DNA of 64,000 nucleotides from CBDCIS01 sp965217565. GTDB lineage: Bacteria > Chloroflexota > Dehalococcoidia > Lucifugimonadales > CATOSD01. Each line of letters opens with the position of its first letter. Positions within the stretch are counted from its first letter, which is position 1. Of the stretch, positions 17,807 through 26,658 are shown one piece after another. Below the pieces are notes generated by a model that searched no databases, was not told the origin of the DNA, and worked only from the letters and a program-made list of their open reading frames with translations. Both the position numbers and the translations under genes were made by a program. Location: contig CBDCIS010000006.1 of the NCBI GenBank assembly GCA_965217565.1, positions 372,001 through 436,000 on the forward strand, in the 5' to 3' direction.

Positions 17807-19261
17807 ATGACCACTGTTCAATCGAAGCAAGACGCGAAACTCATGGCGCATCTGCTCAGGCGCGCAGGCTTTGGAGCGACGCCGGACGAGTTGGACCGCG
17901 CTATGCGGAAGGGGTACGGGGCGACCCTGGAAGAGCTTCTGAATCCCGACAAGGCGGACTCGATGCCCGACGACCTCATTCGCAGGTATCACGTGGACCA
18001 GTCTGATCTGCGCGCGGGGGGCGCGGCCGCGGCCCACTGGGTCTATCGCATGGTCAAGACGGAATCGCCCTTGCGAGAGAAGATGTGCCTCTTCTGGCAC
18101 AGGGTGTTCGCCACGGCGGCGACGAAGCTCATCCAAGCTCGTGTCGTAACCTCCCAGATAGACATGCTCAGGGAGCACGGTATGGGCAACTTCAACGAGC
18201 TCCTCGTGCGGCTTTCGCGCGATCCCGCCATGCTTATGTGGTTGGACAACCAGGACAATCACGGGGCGTCGATCAACGAGAACTACGGCAGAGAGATACT
18301 GGAGCTGTTCTCGATGGGCGTGGGCAACTACTCCGAGGACGACATCAAGGGGTGCGCGAGGGCGTTCACCGGCTGGAGCGTGGTCAACCCTGATTACATG
18401 TCTATCAAGATGCGTAACAATACCGCCCGGCCCTATGGCTACATCGCCTGGCAGTTCGAATACAATGAGGACGACCACGACCACGGCGAGAAGACGCTGC
18501 TGGGGGAGACGGGCAACTTCAACGGTGAGGAAGCCGTGGCGATAATCTGCAAACAGGAAGCGACAGCAAGGTTTCTGGCGCGTCACCTGTATCACTTCTT
18601 CGTCGCGGACGAGCCGCCGGTTCCCCAGTGGCCCCACACCCCCCCAAGGGACCCGGAGGCCATCGACATCATGGCAAGGGCCTACTTCGACTCCGGGCAC
18701 AGCATCAAAGAGGTGCTTCGCGCCATGTTCAACTCCGACTTCTTCAAGTCCGAGGCCTCCCGGTTCGCCAGGATAAAGAGTCCCGCAGAGATGGTGGTGG
18801 GCACAATGAGGCTGGCAGGCGGAGTGGAGATTCCGTCGGACGACACCTACGCGGCCGCGGCCACCTGCTCCAACATGGGACAGGGGCTGCTGGCTCCCCC
18901 CAGCGTGGAGGGCTGGCAGGGCGGCAGCGAGTGGATAAACACGGGCACATACGTGCAGAGGGTCAACTTTGCCGGCAAGATACTCAACGACACCACCAGA
19001 CCCGGCGTGAGGGCGATCATCGACCGCATAGCCCGATATGCCGGGGGGTCGAGCGTGTCGCCGGAGAGGCTGGTGGAGATATGCCTCGAAATCCTCGGCC
19101 CCCTGGACGTGCTGGACAGCACGCTCGCGGGGCTGACCGACTTCGCGCGCAAGCACGGCGACCTGAGTTTCGCGGACGAACGGGCCACCTCTGAGGCCGA
19201 TAGGGCGATAGCGGCCCTCATCCAGCTGATAGTTTCTACACAGGAATACCAGATGGCGTAG
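17807..19261 (+). CDS. DUF1800 family protein
   Basis: A 484-residue protein beginning with the family opening HLLRRAGFGATPDELDRAM, then FWHRVFAT and NENYGREILELFSMGVGNY, ending in the conserved C-terminal GWQGGSEWINTGTY and TQEYQ. DUF1800 is a widespread family of unknown function normally encoded beside a DUF1501 gene, as here. No signal peptide is visible. GGAGAG is 7 bases before the ATG. The NHL gene follows after 87 bases. Confidence 0.9.
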   Translation: MTTVQSKQDAKLMAHLLRRAGFGATPDELDRAMRKGYGATLEELLNPDKADSMPDDLIRRYHVDQSDLRAGGAAAAHWVYRMVKTESPLREKMCLFWHRVFATAATKLIQARVVTSQIDMLREHGMGNFNELLVRLSRDPAMLMWLDNQDNHGASINENYGREILELFSMGVGNYSEDDIKGCARAFTGWSVVNPDYMSIKMRNNTARPYGYIAWQFEYNEDDHDHGEKTLLGETGNFNGEEAVAIICKQEATARFLARHLYHFFVADEPPVPQWPHTPPRDPEAIDIMARAYFDSGHSIKEVLRAMFNSDFFKSEASRFARIKSPAEMVVGTMRLAGGVEIPSDDTYAAAATCSNMGQGLLAPPSVEGWQGGSEWINTGTYVQRVNFAGKILNDTTRPGVRAIIDRIARYAGGSSVSPERLVEICLEILGPLDVLDSTLAGLTDFARKHGDLSFADERATSEADRAIAALIQLIVSTQEYQMA

Positions 19262-19348
19262 CGGGAGCTTGGCCCGCCGCCGGCTCTTCCCAGGCTTCCA
19301 GCGGGCGAAGCGCGGACCGGCGGGCACGGCCCATCGGAGATGGATTCT

Positions 19349-20356
19349 ATGACGACGACAGCGTTCGAGCTAAACTATCTGACCAACGTTGGGTTCTGCG
19401 CGGACCAGGGCGGTCGCGGCTTCATGATGCCCACCGCGATGACGATCAGGGACGACGGGCGAATCTTCGTAGCGAGCCGCAGCAACACCACCGCCCTTCA
19501 GATCGTTGGCATCCAGATGGTGACTCGCAATCACGACTACTTCGGCCAGATCGGAACTTACGGCAAGGGAGCAGGCCAGATGATTTGGCCATCGGCGCTG
19601 GCGCTCGACAGCGAGGACAACCTCTACCTGGCTGACGACTTTCTGCACAGGATAACCGTCTTCGACAGGGATGGCGGCCTCGTCTCCACCTGGGGTACGA
19701 AGGGAAGCGGTGACGGCGAGATCGACGGCCCGTCAGGTCTGCTCTTCGACGCGGAAGACAACCTCCTGGTCGTTGACCACCGGAACCACAGGGTCCAGAA
19801 GTTCACCAGGGACGGCAAGTTCCTCGCCAAGTGGGGTTCGTTCGGCGACGGGGACGGCGAGTTCAATCTGCCCTGGGGGATAACCCACGACCCGGAGGGC
19901 AACCTCTACGTCGCCGATTGGCGCAACGACCGCATCCAGAAGTTCACCACTGGCGGCGCGTTCCTGGCGAAGTTCGGCGAATCGGGCAGCGGCGACGGCC
20001 AGTTCAGCCGGCCCTCCGGTGTGGCGGTCGATTCCGAGGGCAACATGTACGTGGCCGACTGGGGCAATCAGCGGGTGCAGGCGCTCGACTCCGGCGGGCG
20101 CTTTCTGTGCAAGCTGCGCGGTGAGGCGAGGCCGAATCCCTGGGCGTTAGAGTACCTGGAGGCGCAGGCGGACGAGAACAGGGCGCGCGCCAGCTACGTC
20201 CCCGTATTCGACGTTGACAGCGACGACCAGCACGAGGTCTCCGCGCGAATCGAGCCGTACTTCTGGGACCCAGTGGATGTGGTGGTGGACGGCGAGGACA
20301 GGGCCTACGTGCTGGAAACCTGCCGACACCGCTTCCAGGTGTACGAAAGGGCGTAA
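19349..20356 (+). CDS. NHL-repeat beta-propeller protein
   Basis: The ATG at 19349 is better spaced from GGAGA than the in-frame ATG at 19340. The 335-residue protein is a beta propeller with at least five NHL repeats, recognisable by repeated GxFxxPxGxAxDxxGNxYVADxxNxRxQ units (NLYLADDFLHRI, LLVVDHRNHRVQKF, LYVADWRNDRIQKF, MYVADWGNQRVQAL). No signal peptide. NHL propellers usually mediate protein, ligand or RNA binding. Its place between DUF1800 and DUF1501 genes suggests it works with them. Confidence 0.88.
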   Translation: MTTTAFELNYLTNVGFCADQGGRGFMMPTAMTIRDDGRIFVASRSNTTALQIVGIQMVTRNHDYFGQIGTYGKGAGQMIWPSALALDSEDNLYLADDFLHRITVFDRDGGLVSTWGTKGSGDGEIDGPSGLLFDAEDNLLVVDHRNHRVQKFTRDGKFLAKWGSFGDGDGEFNLPWGITHDPEGNLYVADWRNDRIQKFTTGGAFLAKFGESGSGDGQFSRPSGVAVDSEGNMYVADWGNQRVQALDSGGRFLCKLRGEARPNPWALEYLEAQADENRARASYVPVFDVDSDDQHEVSARIEPYFWDPVDVVVDGEDRAYVLETCRHRFQVYERA

Positions 20357-20471
20357 TCGAAAGCGCACGACGCACAAGACGCTCGCAATCAAAACCCCGC
20401 AACGCGGGGGGTATACGGCGGGCTCTTTGCGGCGGTGGATGAAACCAAGTCAGACGTAGGAGAGGGCTCAG

Positions 20472-21602
20472 ATGGCTGAAAGCAAGAAACGTAAGCTCGT
20501 TGTTGCCCAACTTTCGGGCGGAAATGACTACCTGAACTGCGTGGTTCCGTATAGCGACTCGCGCTATATCGACAGCCGGCCGAACGTGCGTATCACGGAG
20601 GACAGGGTGATTCCGCTGGACAACGGCTATGGCCTGAACCCGGGGATGCAGCCTATCAAGGACCTGTACGACCAGGGCAAGGTGGGCATTATTCACGGCG
20701 TGGGATACCCCGTTCCCAACCGCTCGCACTTCCGTTCGATGGACATCTGGCACACTGCTGAGCCGACCAAGGTGGGCGACGAGGGCTGGCTCGGCAATGC
20801 CATCAGGCAGATGCACCCCGACGGCGACAACGTGGTGGCTGCGGTCAACTTTGGAGCGGGTCTGCCGAGGGCGCTGGCGGCAAAGGGCGCGCCGGTCGCG
20901 TCGGTGACCGACCTGGCAACCTACGGCCTAATGAACCATATAGACGTCGATGAACAGCGCAACGCAGCCCTCGACGCCTTCAGGAACATGTACTCCCAGG
21001 CCATCGGCAGCGGTCCAGTGATAGACTTCCTCAGCCAGACGGGGCTGGACGCCCTCCGGGGAGCGGACATCCTGAGCGCGGCACCGGCGGCATACTCGTC
21101 CAGCGTCGAATACGCCTCTAACTCGTTCGCCAAGAGCATGAAGGGGGCGGCGCAGGTGCTCCAGGCCGAGGTAGGCACGCGAATCTGCTATGCCCAACAC
21201 GGCAGTTTCGACGCCCACACGAATGGCATCGACCTTCAGGAGGGGTTGCTGAGAGACGTTTCCGGCGGTATCCACGACTTCTACATGGATATGAAGGAGC
21301 ATGAGCAGAGCGACGACGTGCTCATCTTCGTCTTCTCCGAGTTCGGCCGAAGGGTGAGGGACAACGGCAACGGCACAGACCACGGCTCGGGCGGGGTAGC
21401 GTTCGTCATCGGAGACGGCGTCCATGGAGGACACTACGGCGAGTATCCGTCGATGGACGCGGACAAGCTGCTCGAAGGCGACCTGGAGTTCAACCTGGAC
21501 TTCCGCAGCGTCTATACCGAGATCCTGGAGGACTGGCTGGAAGTGGACGCCCGGCCCGTAGTCAAAGGCGAGTACGAAAGGGTGGGCTTCCTGAAGGGCT
21601 GA
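20472..21602 (+). CDS. DUF1501 family protein
   Basis: A 376-residue alkaline-phosphatase-fold family of unknown function, with LSGGNDYLNCVVPYSD near the N-terminus, YPVPNRSHFRSMDIWHTA, FSEFGRRVRDNGNGTDHG with putative metal ligands, and a C-terminal YTEILEDWL. Most members carry a Tat signal; this one starts directly with MAESKKRKLVVAQ and appears cytoplasmic. TAGGAGAGG precedes the start. Last gene of the DUF1800-NHL-DUF1501 unit. Confidence 0.9.
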   Translation: MAESKKRKLVVAQLSGGNDYLNCVVPYSDSRYIDSRPNVRITEDRVIPLDNGYGLNPGMQPIKDLYDQGKVGIIHGVGYPVPNRSHFRSMDIWHTAEPTKVGDEGWLGNAIRQMHPDGDNVVAAVNFGAGLPRALAAKGAPVASVTDLATYGLMNHIDVDEQRNAALDAFRNMYSQAIGSGPVIDFLSQTGLDALRGADILSAAPAAYSSSVEYASNSFAKSMKGAAQVLQAEVGTRICYAQHGSFDAHTNGIDLQEGLLRDVSGGIHDFYMDMKEHEQSDDVLIFVFSEFGRRVRDNGNGTDHGSGGVAFVIGDGVHGGHYGEYPSMDADKLLEGDLEFNLDFRSVYTEILEDWLEVDARPVVKGEYERVGFLKG

Positions 21603-21678
21603 GGCTCACGCCCCCTGGGTTCCCGCTTTCAAAGGAATGAAAGCGCGCAGCCGAATATAACATTGCATCACGCAACAT

Positions 21679-21706
21679 GGGTGGGTTATGAAACCCACCC
21701 CTTTCG
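21679..21706 (+). terminator. Rho-independent terminator after DUF1501
   Basis: A perfect 9-bp stem GGGTGGGTT / AACCCACCC around an ATGA loop, followed by CCTTTC. It lies 76 bases after the DUF1501 stop. Confidence 0.7.
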
Positions 21707-21795
21707 GTTTCTGCAGGCGTCTTGTTAGCTCTTCCAGACGGCTAGCCGCCTCTCCCAGTTCGCTTGGCTTTACCTTGTGAAGCCGCCGCGTTGTT

Positions 21796-22347
21796 CTACT
21801 CGAACATGTCCTTGACTGGCATTTGCCAGCCGGGGACTACGTCGCTAAGGTCCAGCGTGTCCGCTTCCGTCAGATCGGCTGCACCCATGGTGGGGCGATG
21901 CACTTTTGCGGTGCGCCTGCGCGGGTCGATGACTACTACGGCCAGAGTTCCGGAGGCGAGCCAGTCGGCCACCTTTTCCTCAACTTCGCTGTAACGGTCG
22001 CTTGGAGAAACCACCTCGATGGCAAGGTCGGGCGCGCCGGGGAAGAAACCTTCCGTATCCGCCGCCGCATCCGCTCTCTCTTGCCTAACGAATGCTACGT
22101 CGGGGGCGCGAACGTGGTCGGGGTTGGATGCCAGCAAGAACCCCGTCTCGACAGCGTAGGTCGCGCCAAGGTCGTTCGCTTTCGTGTGCATCTTCAGTTG
22201 GGCGGCTATGGAGGCGGCGATTCTTCCATGATGGTGTCAGGCGGGCGGCGTCTTCCTCAACTCTCCTCTCACTAACTCATAGCGGAAGCCGTCGCCTGGC
22301 ATGTCCAACAGGTCAGCCGCGGTCATTAGCTGTTTTGTCGCGGTCAT
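21796..22347 (-). pseudogene. Uma2 family endonuclease, interrupted by an in-frame TGA
   Basis: A single frame runs from ATG 22347 (preceded by AAGGAGAGG) to 21796, 184 codons, but is cut by TGA at 22239-22237. Before it is LLDMPGDGFRYELVRGELRKTPPA. After it the frame continues HHHGRIAASIAAQL, then VRAPDVAFV and DLAIEVVSPSDRYSEVEEKVADWLASG, the Uma2 (DUF820) catalytic signature. The interrupted position is normally glycine in this family (P-P-x-G-x-x-H), so GGA to TGA explains it. A downstream restart at 22191 would lack the N-terminus. Confidence 0.85.
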
Positions 22348-22442
22348 GGCGAACCTCTCCTTAGCGGAAGCGTGGGCGTTGGAAACGCATCCAACCGGCG
22401 ATTGCGGGCGGGGGCGGCGTGTGGCTCCGGAGGGTTCGGATG

Positions 22443-23780
22443 TTAGACATCTGCCAACGCACTGCCGTTGTCGATCTTCATGCTGGTGCCGTACTTGGCG
22501 GACATGTCCTGCATCCGCTCGAGCACCGAGTGGGCGACGTCGCCGTCGGCGAGGAGGGGGCGTCCGCGAGAGCCGCGAGAGCGTTGGAATCCGAGGTCCA
22601 GAGGGATGAGGTGTATCTTGTGAAGCCGCCTCTTCTTGAAGATGACCTTCGCCATGGTGCTCTCCCACTGGAGCGGGTCGGCGGGCATCCCCTTCGTGTC
22701 CAGGCTTGAGCGGTTGTCGTAGAAGTCGGCGGGTACGGCGTCCCAGTTGAGGTCCTGGCGCAGGTAGTTGTCCTGCGGCATCAGCAGCACCGTGTCGTTC
22801 TGCATGATGAAGTCGCCCAGGCTGTGGAAGATGGGCTTGCCCTTGTAGATTTCCATGCCCCTGTCGCGGTGCGGGCCGTGGCCCACGTAAACGTCCGCGC
22901 CGTGGTCGATGGAGGCCCTGGCGAGGGCTACGGCGTGGTCGCCGGGGTCTGCGGCGGTCGCGCCGCCCTCGTGGTTGTGCATGGTTACGATAACCCAGTC
23001 GGCCATGCGGCGGGCGTCGGTGACCCGCTGGAGTATCTGCTCCATGTCGTAGGGGTCGGGCACGCGCCGCTTGCCGAAGCTCTCGCCCAGCACGTACTTG
23101 AGCGTGGGCGCGGGGCTGTACATTGGCTGACCCATGAGGTGAAACTCGGTGTCGGAATCGCCCGCGAACCCCCTGGCGCGCTTCTGCTCCTCGAAGCCAA
23201 GCTCCTCGCTCATGCGTCGTAGAGCGTCGAACGTGGGGCGGTCCACCGTGTACTCGGGCGTGCTCCGCAGCCAACTGACGCCTGGGCGGCCAATCATATC
23301 TCGGCGCTGCTCGCCCGCGCGTCCCTCGGCGGGGCCGGAGTCGGTGGCTGAGACGAGCGCGACCCTGCCGGCGTCGGTGTCGAGATAGGCGGGCGCGCGC
23401 GCCTCCGCCAGGTTCCTGCCGCTGCCGGCGTGGACGAGGCCCGCAGCGTCCATGTGTTCGATGTTTTCGAGCACGCCGCCCTCGCCAAAGTCGTAGCCGT
23501 GGTTGTTGGAACAGGAGACTATGTTGACACCCAGCCACTGGAGCTCTTTGATGTTGGCGGGGTCCGAGCGCATATAGGTGCCAAGCTGGTGCGGATTGGG
23601 CGCGTGGGCGTAGTTGTGAAAGAGCATCTCCGCGTTCGTGAATGTCACGTCCCCGCCTCGGAGGACCTCCACCATCTTCGTGAACCGCTCTTCAGTGAAC
23701 ACGCGCATACTTCTGCTGATGAGAGACTCGCCCGTGAGCACCATGGTGATGTCGCCGGACTCGGAATTGTAGAGGCTCAT
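22443..23780 (-). CDS. CapA family poly-gamma-glutamate/metallophosphatase-like protein
   Basis: A 445-residue CapA/PgsA-type protein with VLTGESLISRSM, TFTNAEMLF, VSCSNNHGYDFGEGG, VIVTMHNHEGG and VGHGPHRDRGMEIYKGKPIFHSLGDFIMQ, in order. These contain the aspartate, asparagine and histidine metal ligands of the family's calcineurin-like fold. CapA proteins are linked to poly-gamma-glutamate capsule synthesis, but here no capB/capC is nearby, so a general phosphoesterase role is as likely. No signal peptide. AAGGAG precedes the start. Confidence 0.86.
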   Translation of the reverse strand: MSLYNSESGDITMVLTGESLISRSMRVFTEERFTKMVEVLRGGDVTFTNAEMLFHNYAHAPNPHQLGTYMRSDPANIKELQWLGVNIVSCSNNHGYDFGEGGVLENIEHMDAAGLVHAGSGRNLAEARAPAYLDTDAGRVALVSATDSGPAEGRAGEQRRDMIGRPGVSWLRSTPEYTVDRPTFDALRRMSEELGFEEQKRARGFAGDSDTEFHLMGQPMYSPAPTLKYVLGESFGKRRVPDPYDMEQILQRVTDARRMADWVIVTMHNHEGGATAADPGDHAVALARASIDHGADVYVGHGPHRDRGMEIYKGKPIFHSLGDFIMQNDTVLLMPQDNYLRQDLNWDAVPADFYDNRSSLDTKGMPADPLQWESTMAKVIFKKRRLHKIHLIPLDLGFQRSRGSRGRPLLADGDVAHSVLERMQDMSAKYGTSMKIDNGSALADV

Positions 23781-23944
23781 GTCATGCTCCTTTGCCTGCT
23801 GTGGTTGGGCAAAGGATACGCCGGTCTCGGGGGAGCGTCAAGAAAGGGCGAGTGACAAAACCACGCCAGCGTGGATTTCAGAGCGGCGAGTCGCAGAGTG
23901 GGTTCCCGCTTTCGCGGCAACGACGGATTGGCGCGCCAGGCAGC

Positions 23945-25162
23945 CTACTCATGCTCTTTGAGCCAGTACATCTTGCGGTCGAACGAGAGTACGAACAGCT
24001 CGCCCGACTGGTCTTCGCCAAACGACGCGATTCGCAGGTCGGTATCAGCCAGTTCGAGAACCTCGGTAACCCGCGCGCCATCGTAGCGCAAGGCCCATAT
24101 CTTGCCGCTACAGAAGTCTCCATAGACGTATGCCCCGTAGAGGGTAGGCAGCCGCGAGCCGCGGTACACATAGCCGCCGGTGATGGAGCAGCCGCCATCG
24201 CGTCCGTATTCGACAACCGGCATCTCCAGCCCCTCGGTGGGGCAGTTCCTCGAAGGCAGGAAGCAGTGGGCGCCCTCCATCGTGTTCCAGCCGTAATTGC
24301 GTCCCGGCCGGATGAGGTTGACCTCTTCGTAGAGGTTCTGCCCAACGTCCGCCGCCCACAGGTCGCCCGTCTCGCGGTCGAAGCTGAACCGCCAGGGATT
24401 GCGAAGTCCATACGCCCATATCTCTTCACGCGTGTCCGCTCTGCCAACAAAGGGGTTGTCGGGAGGCGCAACGTAGCCGTCCTCGCCGTCTGCGGAGCTG
24501 ACGTCGATGCGCAGAATCGTGCCCAGCAGTGTTGACACGTCCTGTCCGTTGGAGCGCGGGTCGCCTCGACTGCCACCGTCGCCGAGGCCAACGTAGAGGT
24601 ATCCGTCGCGGCCGAACACCAACTGGCCGCCATTGTGATTGGAGTAGGGCTGGGGAACTTCCAGGAGAACGTGCTCACTTTCGGGGTCTGCGAGATCGGG
24701 GGCGTCGGAGCTGACAGAGAAGCGCGACACCACTGAACGCCTGGGGTCAGCCGCCGAGTAATAGACGTAGAAGCGCCCGTTGCTAGTGTAGCGGGGGTCG
24801 AACGCCAGGCCAAGAAGGCCCTCTTCGTTGCCCCTGTCGCTCACGCGCTCCCGGATGTCCAGGAACACGCTGGCGGAGCCGACATCTTGAGCGTTGTCGA
24901 ACACCATTATTCGGCCGGGTTGAAGCGTCAGGAAGAGCCTGCCGGAGGCGTCGTCCGGAAAGTTCAGTCCCACCATGCGCTCGAAAGAGATGGCAGGGAA
25001 CGCCCGCTCAACGCTCATCTCCACCAGCCGCGAACCAGGGGGCGGCGCTGAGGGCGCGGCCACGGGCGTGTTCGTGGGCGAAGTATCGACTGGGACCAAC
25101 GAGCCTATCTCGCACGCGATCACCACGATGGCGATGAGAGCGGCTGCCCACGCGCCAATCAT
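23945..25162 (-). CDS. PQQ-dependent sugar dehydrogenase-like lipoprotein
   Basis: A soluble aldose/glucose-sorbosone dehydrogenase-type beta propeller. Landmarks are LLGLAFDPRYTSNGRFYVYYS, NHNGGQLVFGRDGYLYVGLGDGG, IWAYGLRNPWRFSFDRETGDLWAADVGQN and a C-terminal YGDFCSGKIWAL. The start at 25162 gives a signal peptide with a lipobox ending VVIAC; the longer frame to 25411 runs through a repeat. I infer an exported, lipid-anchored sugar oxidoreductase. PQQ use is assumed from the family. The ribosome-binding site is weak, so the start is uncertain. Confidence 0.83.
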   Translation of the reverse strand: MIGAWAAALIAIVVIACEIGSLVPVDTSPTNTPVAAPSAPPPGSRLVEMSVERAFPAISFERMVGLNFPDDASGRLFLTLQPGRIMVFDNAQDVGSASVFLDIRERVSDRGNEEGLLGLAFDPRYTSNGRFYVYYSAADPRRSVVSRFSVSSDAPDLADPESEHVLLEVPQPYSNHNGGQLVFGRDGYLYVGLGDGGSRGDPRSNGQDVSTLLGTILRIDVSSADGEDGYVAPPDNPFVGRADTREEIWAYGLRNPWRFSFDRETGDLWAADVGQNLYEEVNLIRPGRNYGWNTMEGAHCFLPSRNCPTEGLEMPVVEYGRDGGCSITGGYVYRGSRLPTLYGAYVYGDFCSGKIWALRYDGARVTEVLELADTDLRIASFGEDQSGELFVLSFDRKMYWLKEHE

Positions 25163-25343
25163 CCGCAAGCGCCACACGCCGGCCCGATTATGAGCGGGCC
25201 GCCGCACACTTTCGCGCGATTCGCCTCGTGTGAAGTCTCCACTGTCCACTCTCCACTCCGAACCCTGACACATGGCTCGCCCGCCGTAACTGTTCAGAGT
25301 TCGTGGCGAATTGCCTGTGTGCCCGGAAGAGTTGCTTTCAAAC

Positions 25344-25371
25344 TGCGACATTTTGGGACATTCTGGGACAT
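25344..25371 (+). repeat. GGGACAT-type 28-bp dispersed repeat, copy 1
   Basis: TGCGACATTTTGGGACATTC followed by TGGGACAT. The unit GGGACAT-TCT is internally repeated. A second copy at 54786-54813 differs at only two bases and lies in the same orientation. Confidence 0.7.
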
Positions 25372-25453
25372 GCGCTTCGTGTGTTCTCCGGCGGTCTCCA
25401 GTTTTGCGCAACGATCATGGCAGCAGAGTAGCACGAATGTGCGCGGGCGTCAA

Positions 25454-25527
25454 GTATCAACAGGCTCTCCGAGCGAGGCAACCACAAGGGATTGCCCCTA
25501 CGGGCATCTGACCGACTAGGTTGATAC
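25454..25527. mobile_element. GTATCAA-bounded MITE-like element, short copy
   Basis: The element starts GTATCAACAGG and ends CTAGGTTGATAC, so its ends are inverted. It encloses the hairpin GGCAACCACAAGGGATTGCC. The right half matches the longer element at 27226-27343, including the segment GACCGACTAGGTTGATACA. Confidence 0.68.
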
Positions 25528-25624
25528 AAGCTCCGCCCGTGGCGCAATTTGAGCGCGCCGAGCCGCTGATGTACAATGTATGAGCAGGTCATCGGTATTT
25601 CAGAAGAGAGCGGAGGGGCAATTC

Positions 25625-26242
25625 ATGCTCAAGAAGTTTGGGCGCATACAGACCATCAGGCAAAGCCTCAAGGGCGCGGATGTTCCTCCCGGCCAGTTCG
25701 TGACCGAAAAGTTCCCGGTGCTGACGTTCGGCTCAACGCCGAGGATAGACCTGGACACATGGCAATTCAGGATATTCGGCCTGGTCGAGAAGGAAGTTAC
25801 CCTCGACTGGCGCCAGTTCAACGACCTGCAGAAGACCGAACTCGACGCCGAGTTCCACTGTGTCACCCAGTGGAGCAAGTTGCAAAACGCCTGGGAGGGC
25901 GTGGCATTCAACGACGTGATGAAGCTGGTAGGCGTCAAGCCAGAGGCGAAGTACGTCATGGCCCACTGCTACGGTGGATACTCCACCAATCTTTCACTGG
26001 AAGTCGCCACTGACGACGACGTGCTGTTCGCCTACAAGCACGACGGAGAGCCGCTCTCCCCTCAGCATGGCGCACCGTTGCGGCTGGTAGTGCCGAAGCG
26101 CTACGGCTGGAAGAGCGCAAAGTGGGTCAACGGGCTGGAGTTCATGGCCGAGAACGAGCCGGGCTTCTGGGAGATGCGTGGCTACCACATGGAAGGAGAC
26201 CCCTGGAAAGAGGAGCGCTTCTGGAGCAGCCTCTCCTGGTAG
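25625..26242 (+). CDS. Molybdopterin-dependent oxidoreductase, sulfite-oxidase fold (MsrP/YedY-like)
   Basis: Start at 25625, which follows GGAGGGG; the upstream frame start lacks a site. The 205-residue product is a stand-alone sulfite oxidase molybdopterin domain: FPVLTFGSTPRIDLDTW, the Mo-ligating cysteine in EFHCVTQWSK, HCYGGYSTNLSLE, and GAPLRLVVPKRYGWKSAKWV. There is no Tat signal, so it appears cytoplasmic, unlike MsrP. The substrate is unknown. A perfect-hairpin terminator follows 42 bases after the stop. Confidence 0.88.
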   Translation: MLKKFGRIQTIRQSLKGADVPPGQFVTEKFPVLTFGSTPRIDLDTWQFRIFGLVEKEVTLDWRQFNDLQKTELDAEFHCVTQWSKLQNAWEGVAFNDVMKLVGVKPEAKYVMAHCYGGYSTNLSLEVATDDDVLFAYKHDGEPLSPQHGAPLRLVVPKRYGWKSAKWVNGLEFMAENEPGFWEMRGYHMEGDPWKEERFWSSLSW

Positions 26243-26283
26243 CGTGTCCACCTGGTTTTGTCGATTGAAAAACTGACACACAA

Positions 26284-26317
26284 AAAGCGGGCCGCCTCGA
26301 ATCAGGCGGCCCGCTTT
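26284..26317. terminator. Bidirectional terminator, 14-bp perfect stem
   Basis: Arms AAAGCGGGCCGCCT and AGGCGGCCCGCTTT pair perfectly around a 6-base loop, with an A-run on the left. It serves the sulfite-oxidase-fold gene on the plus strand and the zinc-ribbon gene converging from the right. Confidence 0.88.
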
Positions 26318-26347
26318 CGCCGGACCACGGAGCGCGCGCCGCCCCCG

Positions 26348-26515
26348 TCATGCGACCTTCTCCTTTTCGCGCGCAACCTGCGCGGCGAACCGACTCTCGG
26401 CCTTCTCGACGTCCAGCATGTATCCGCACTGGAGACACTCCTTGTACTGCCCGTACATGTCCCTGTTGAGGTGCATGTCTCCTTTGCACCGCGGACAACC
26501 CTTGAAGTAAACCAT
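26348..26515 (-). CDS. 55-residue zinc-ribbon protein
   Basis: A short gene with a strong ribosome-binding site (AAAGGAGG, 10 bases upstream). It encodes MVYFKGCPRCKGDM near the N-terminus and YKECLQCGYML in the middle: two CxxC pairs (Cys7/Cys10 and Cys27/Cys30) that should bind one zinc ion. A charged helical tail (EKAESRFAAQVAREKEK) follows. The function is unknown; such ribbons often bind nucleic acid or partner proteins. It reads divergently from the hspR operon and shares the terminator at 26284. Confidence 0.82.
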   Translation of the reverse strand: MVYFKGCPRCKGDMHLNRDMYGQYKECLQCGYMLDVEKAESRFAAQVAREKEKVA

Positions 26516-26658
26516 GTCAGAAATCCTCCTTTCAACGTTCCACCGATTCGCCTGGCGCCCCGATTGTCGTCGCGTTGGATGCGGTGGTATGATTCTGTGA
26601 ATCGCGCGCCAATAGCCGCATGACGCATTAGCATGTCTTATACGCGGAGATTATAAGG

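Larger units (their letters stand above)
25163..25624. other. Repeat-rich intergenic region
   Basis: This 462-base gap between divergent genes contains a 28-base GGGACAT-type repeat at 25344, a GTATCAA-bounded element at 25454-25527, and no credible gene. Confidence 0.6.

Noticed and set aside
17624..19327. Minus-strand open frame of 567 codons
   Set aside because: Antisense shadow of the DUF1800 gene.
22237..22239. TGA in the Uma2 gene as another selenocysteine codon
   Set aside because: The family has glycine, not cysteine, at this position, and no hairpin of the kind seen after the other three TGAs is present.
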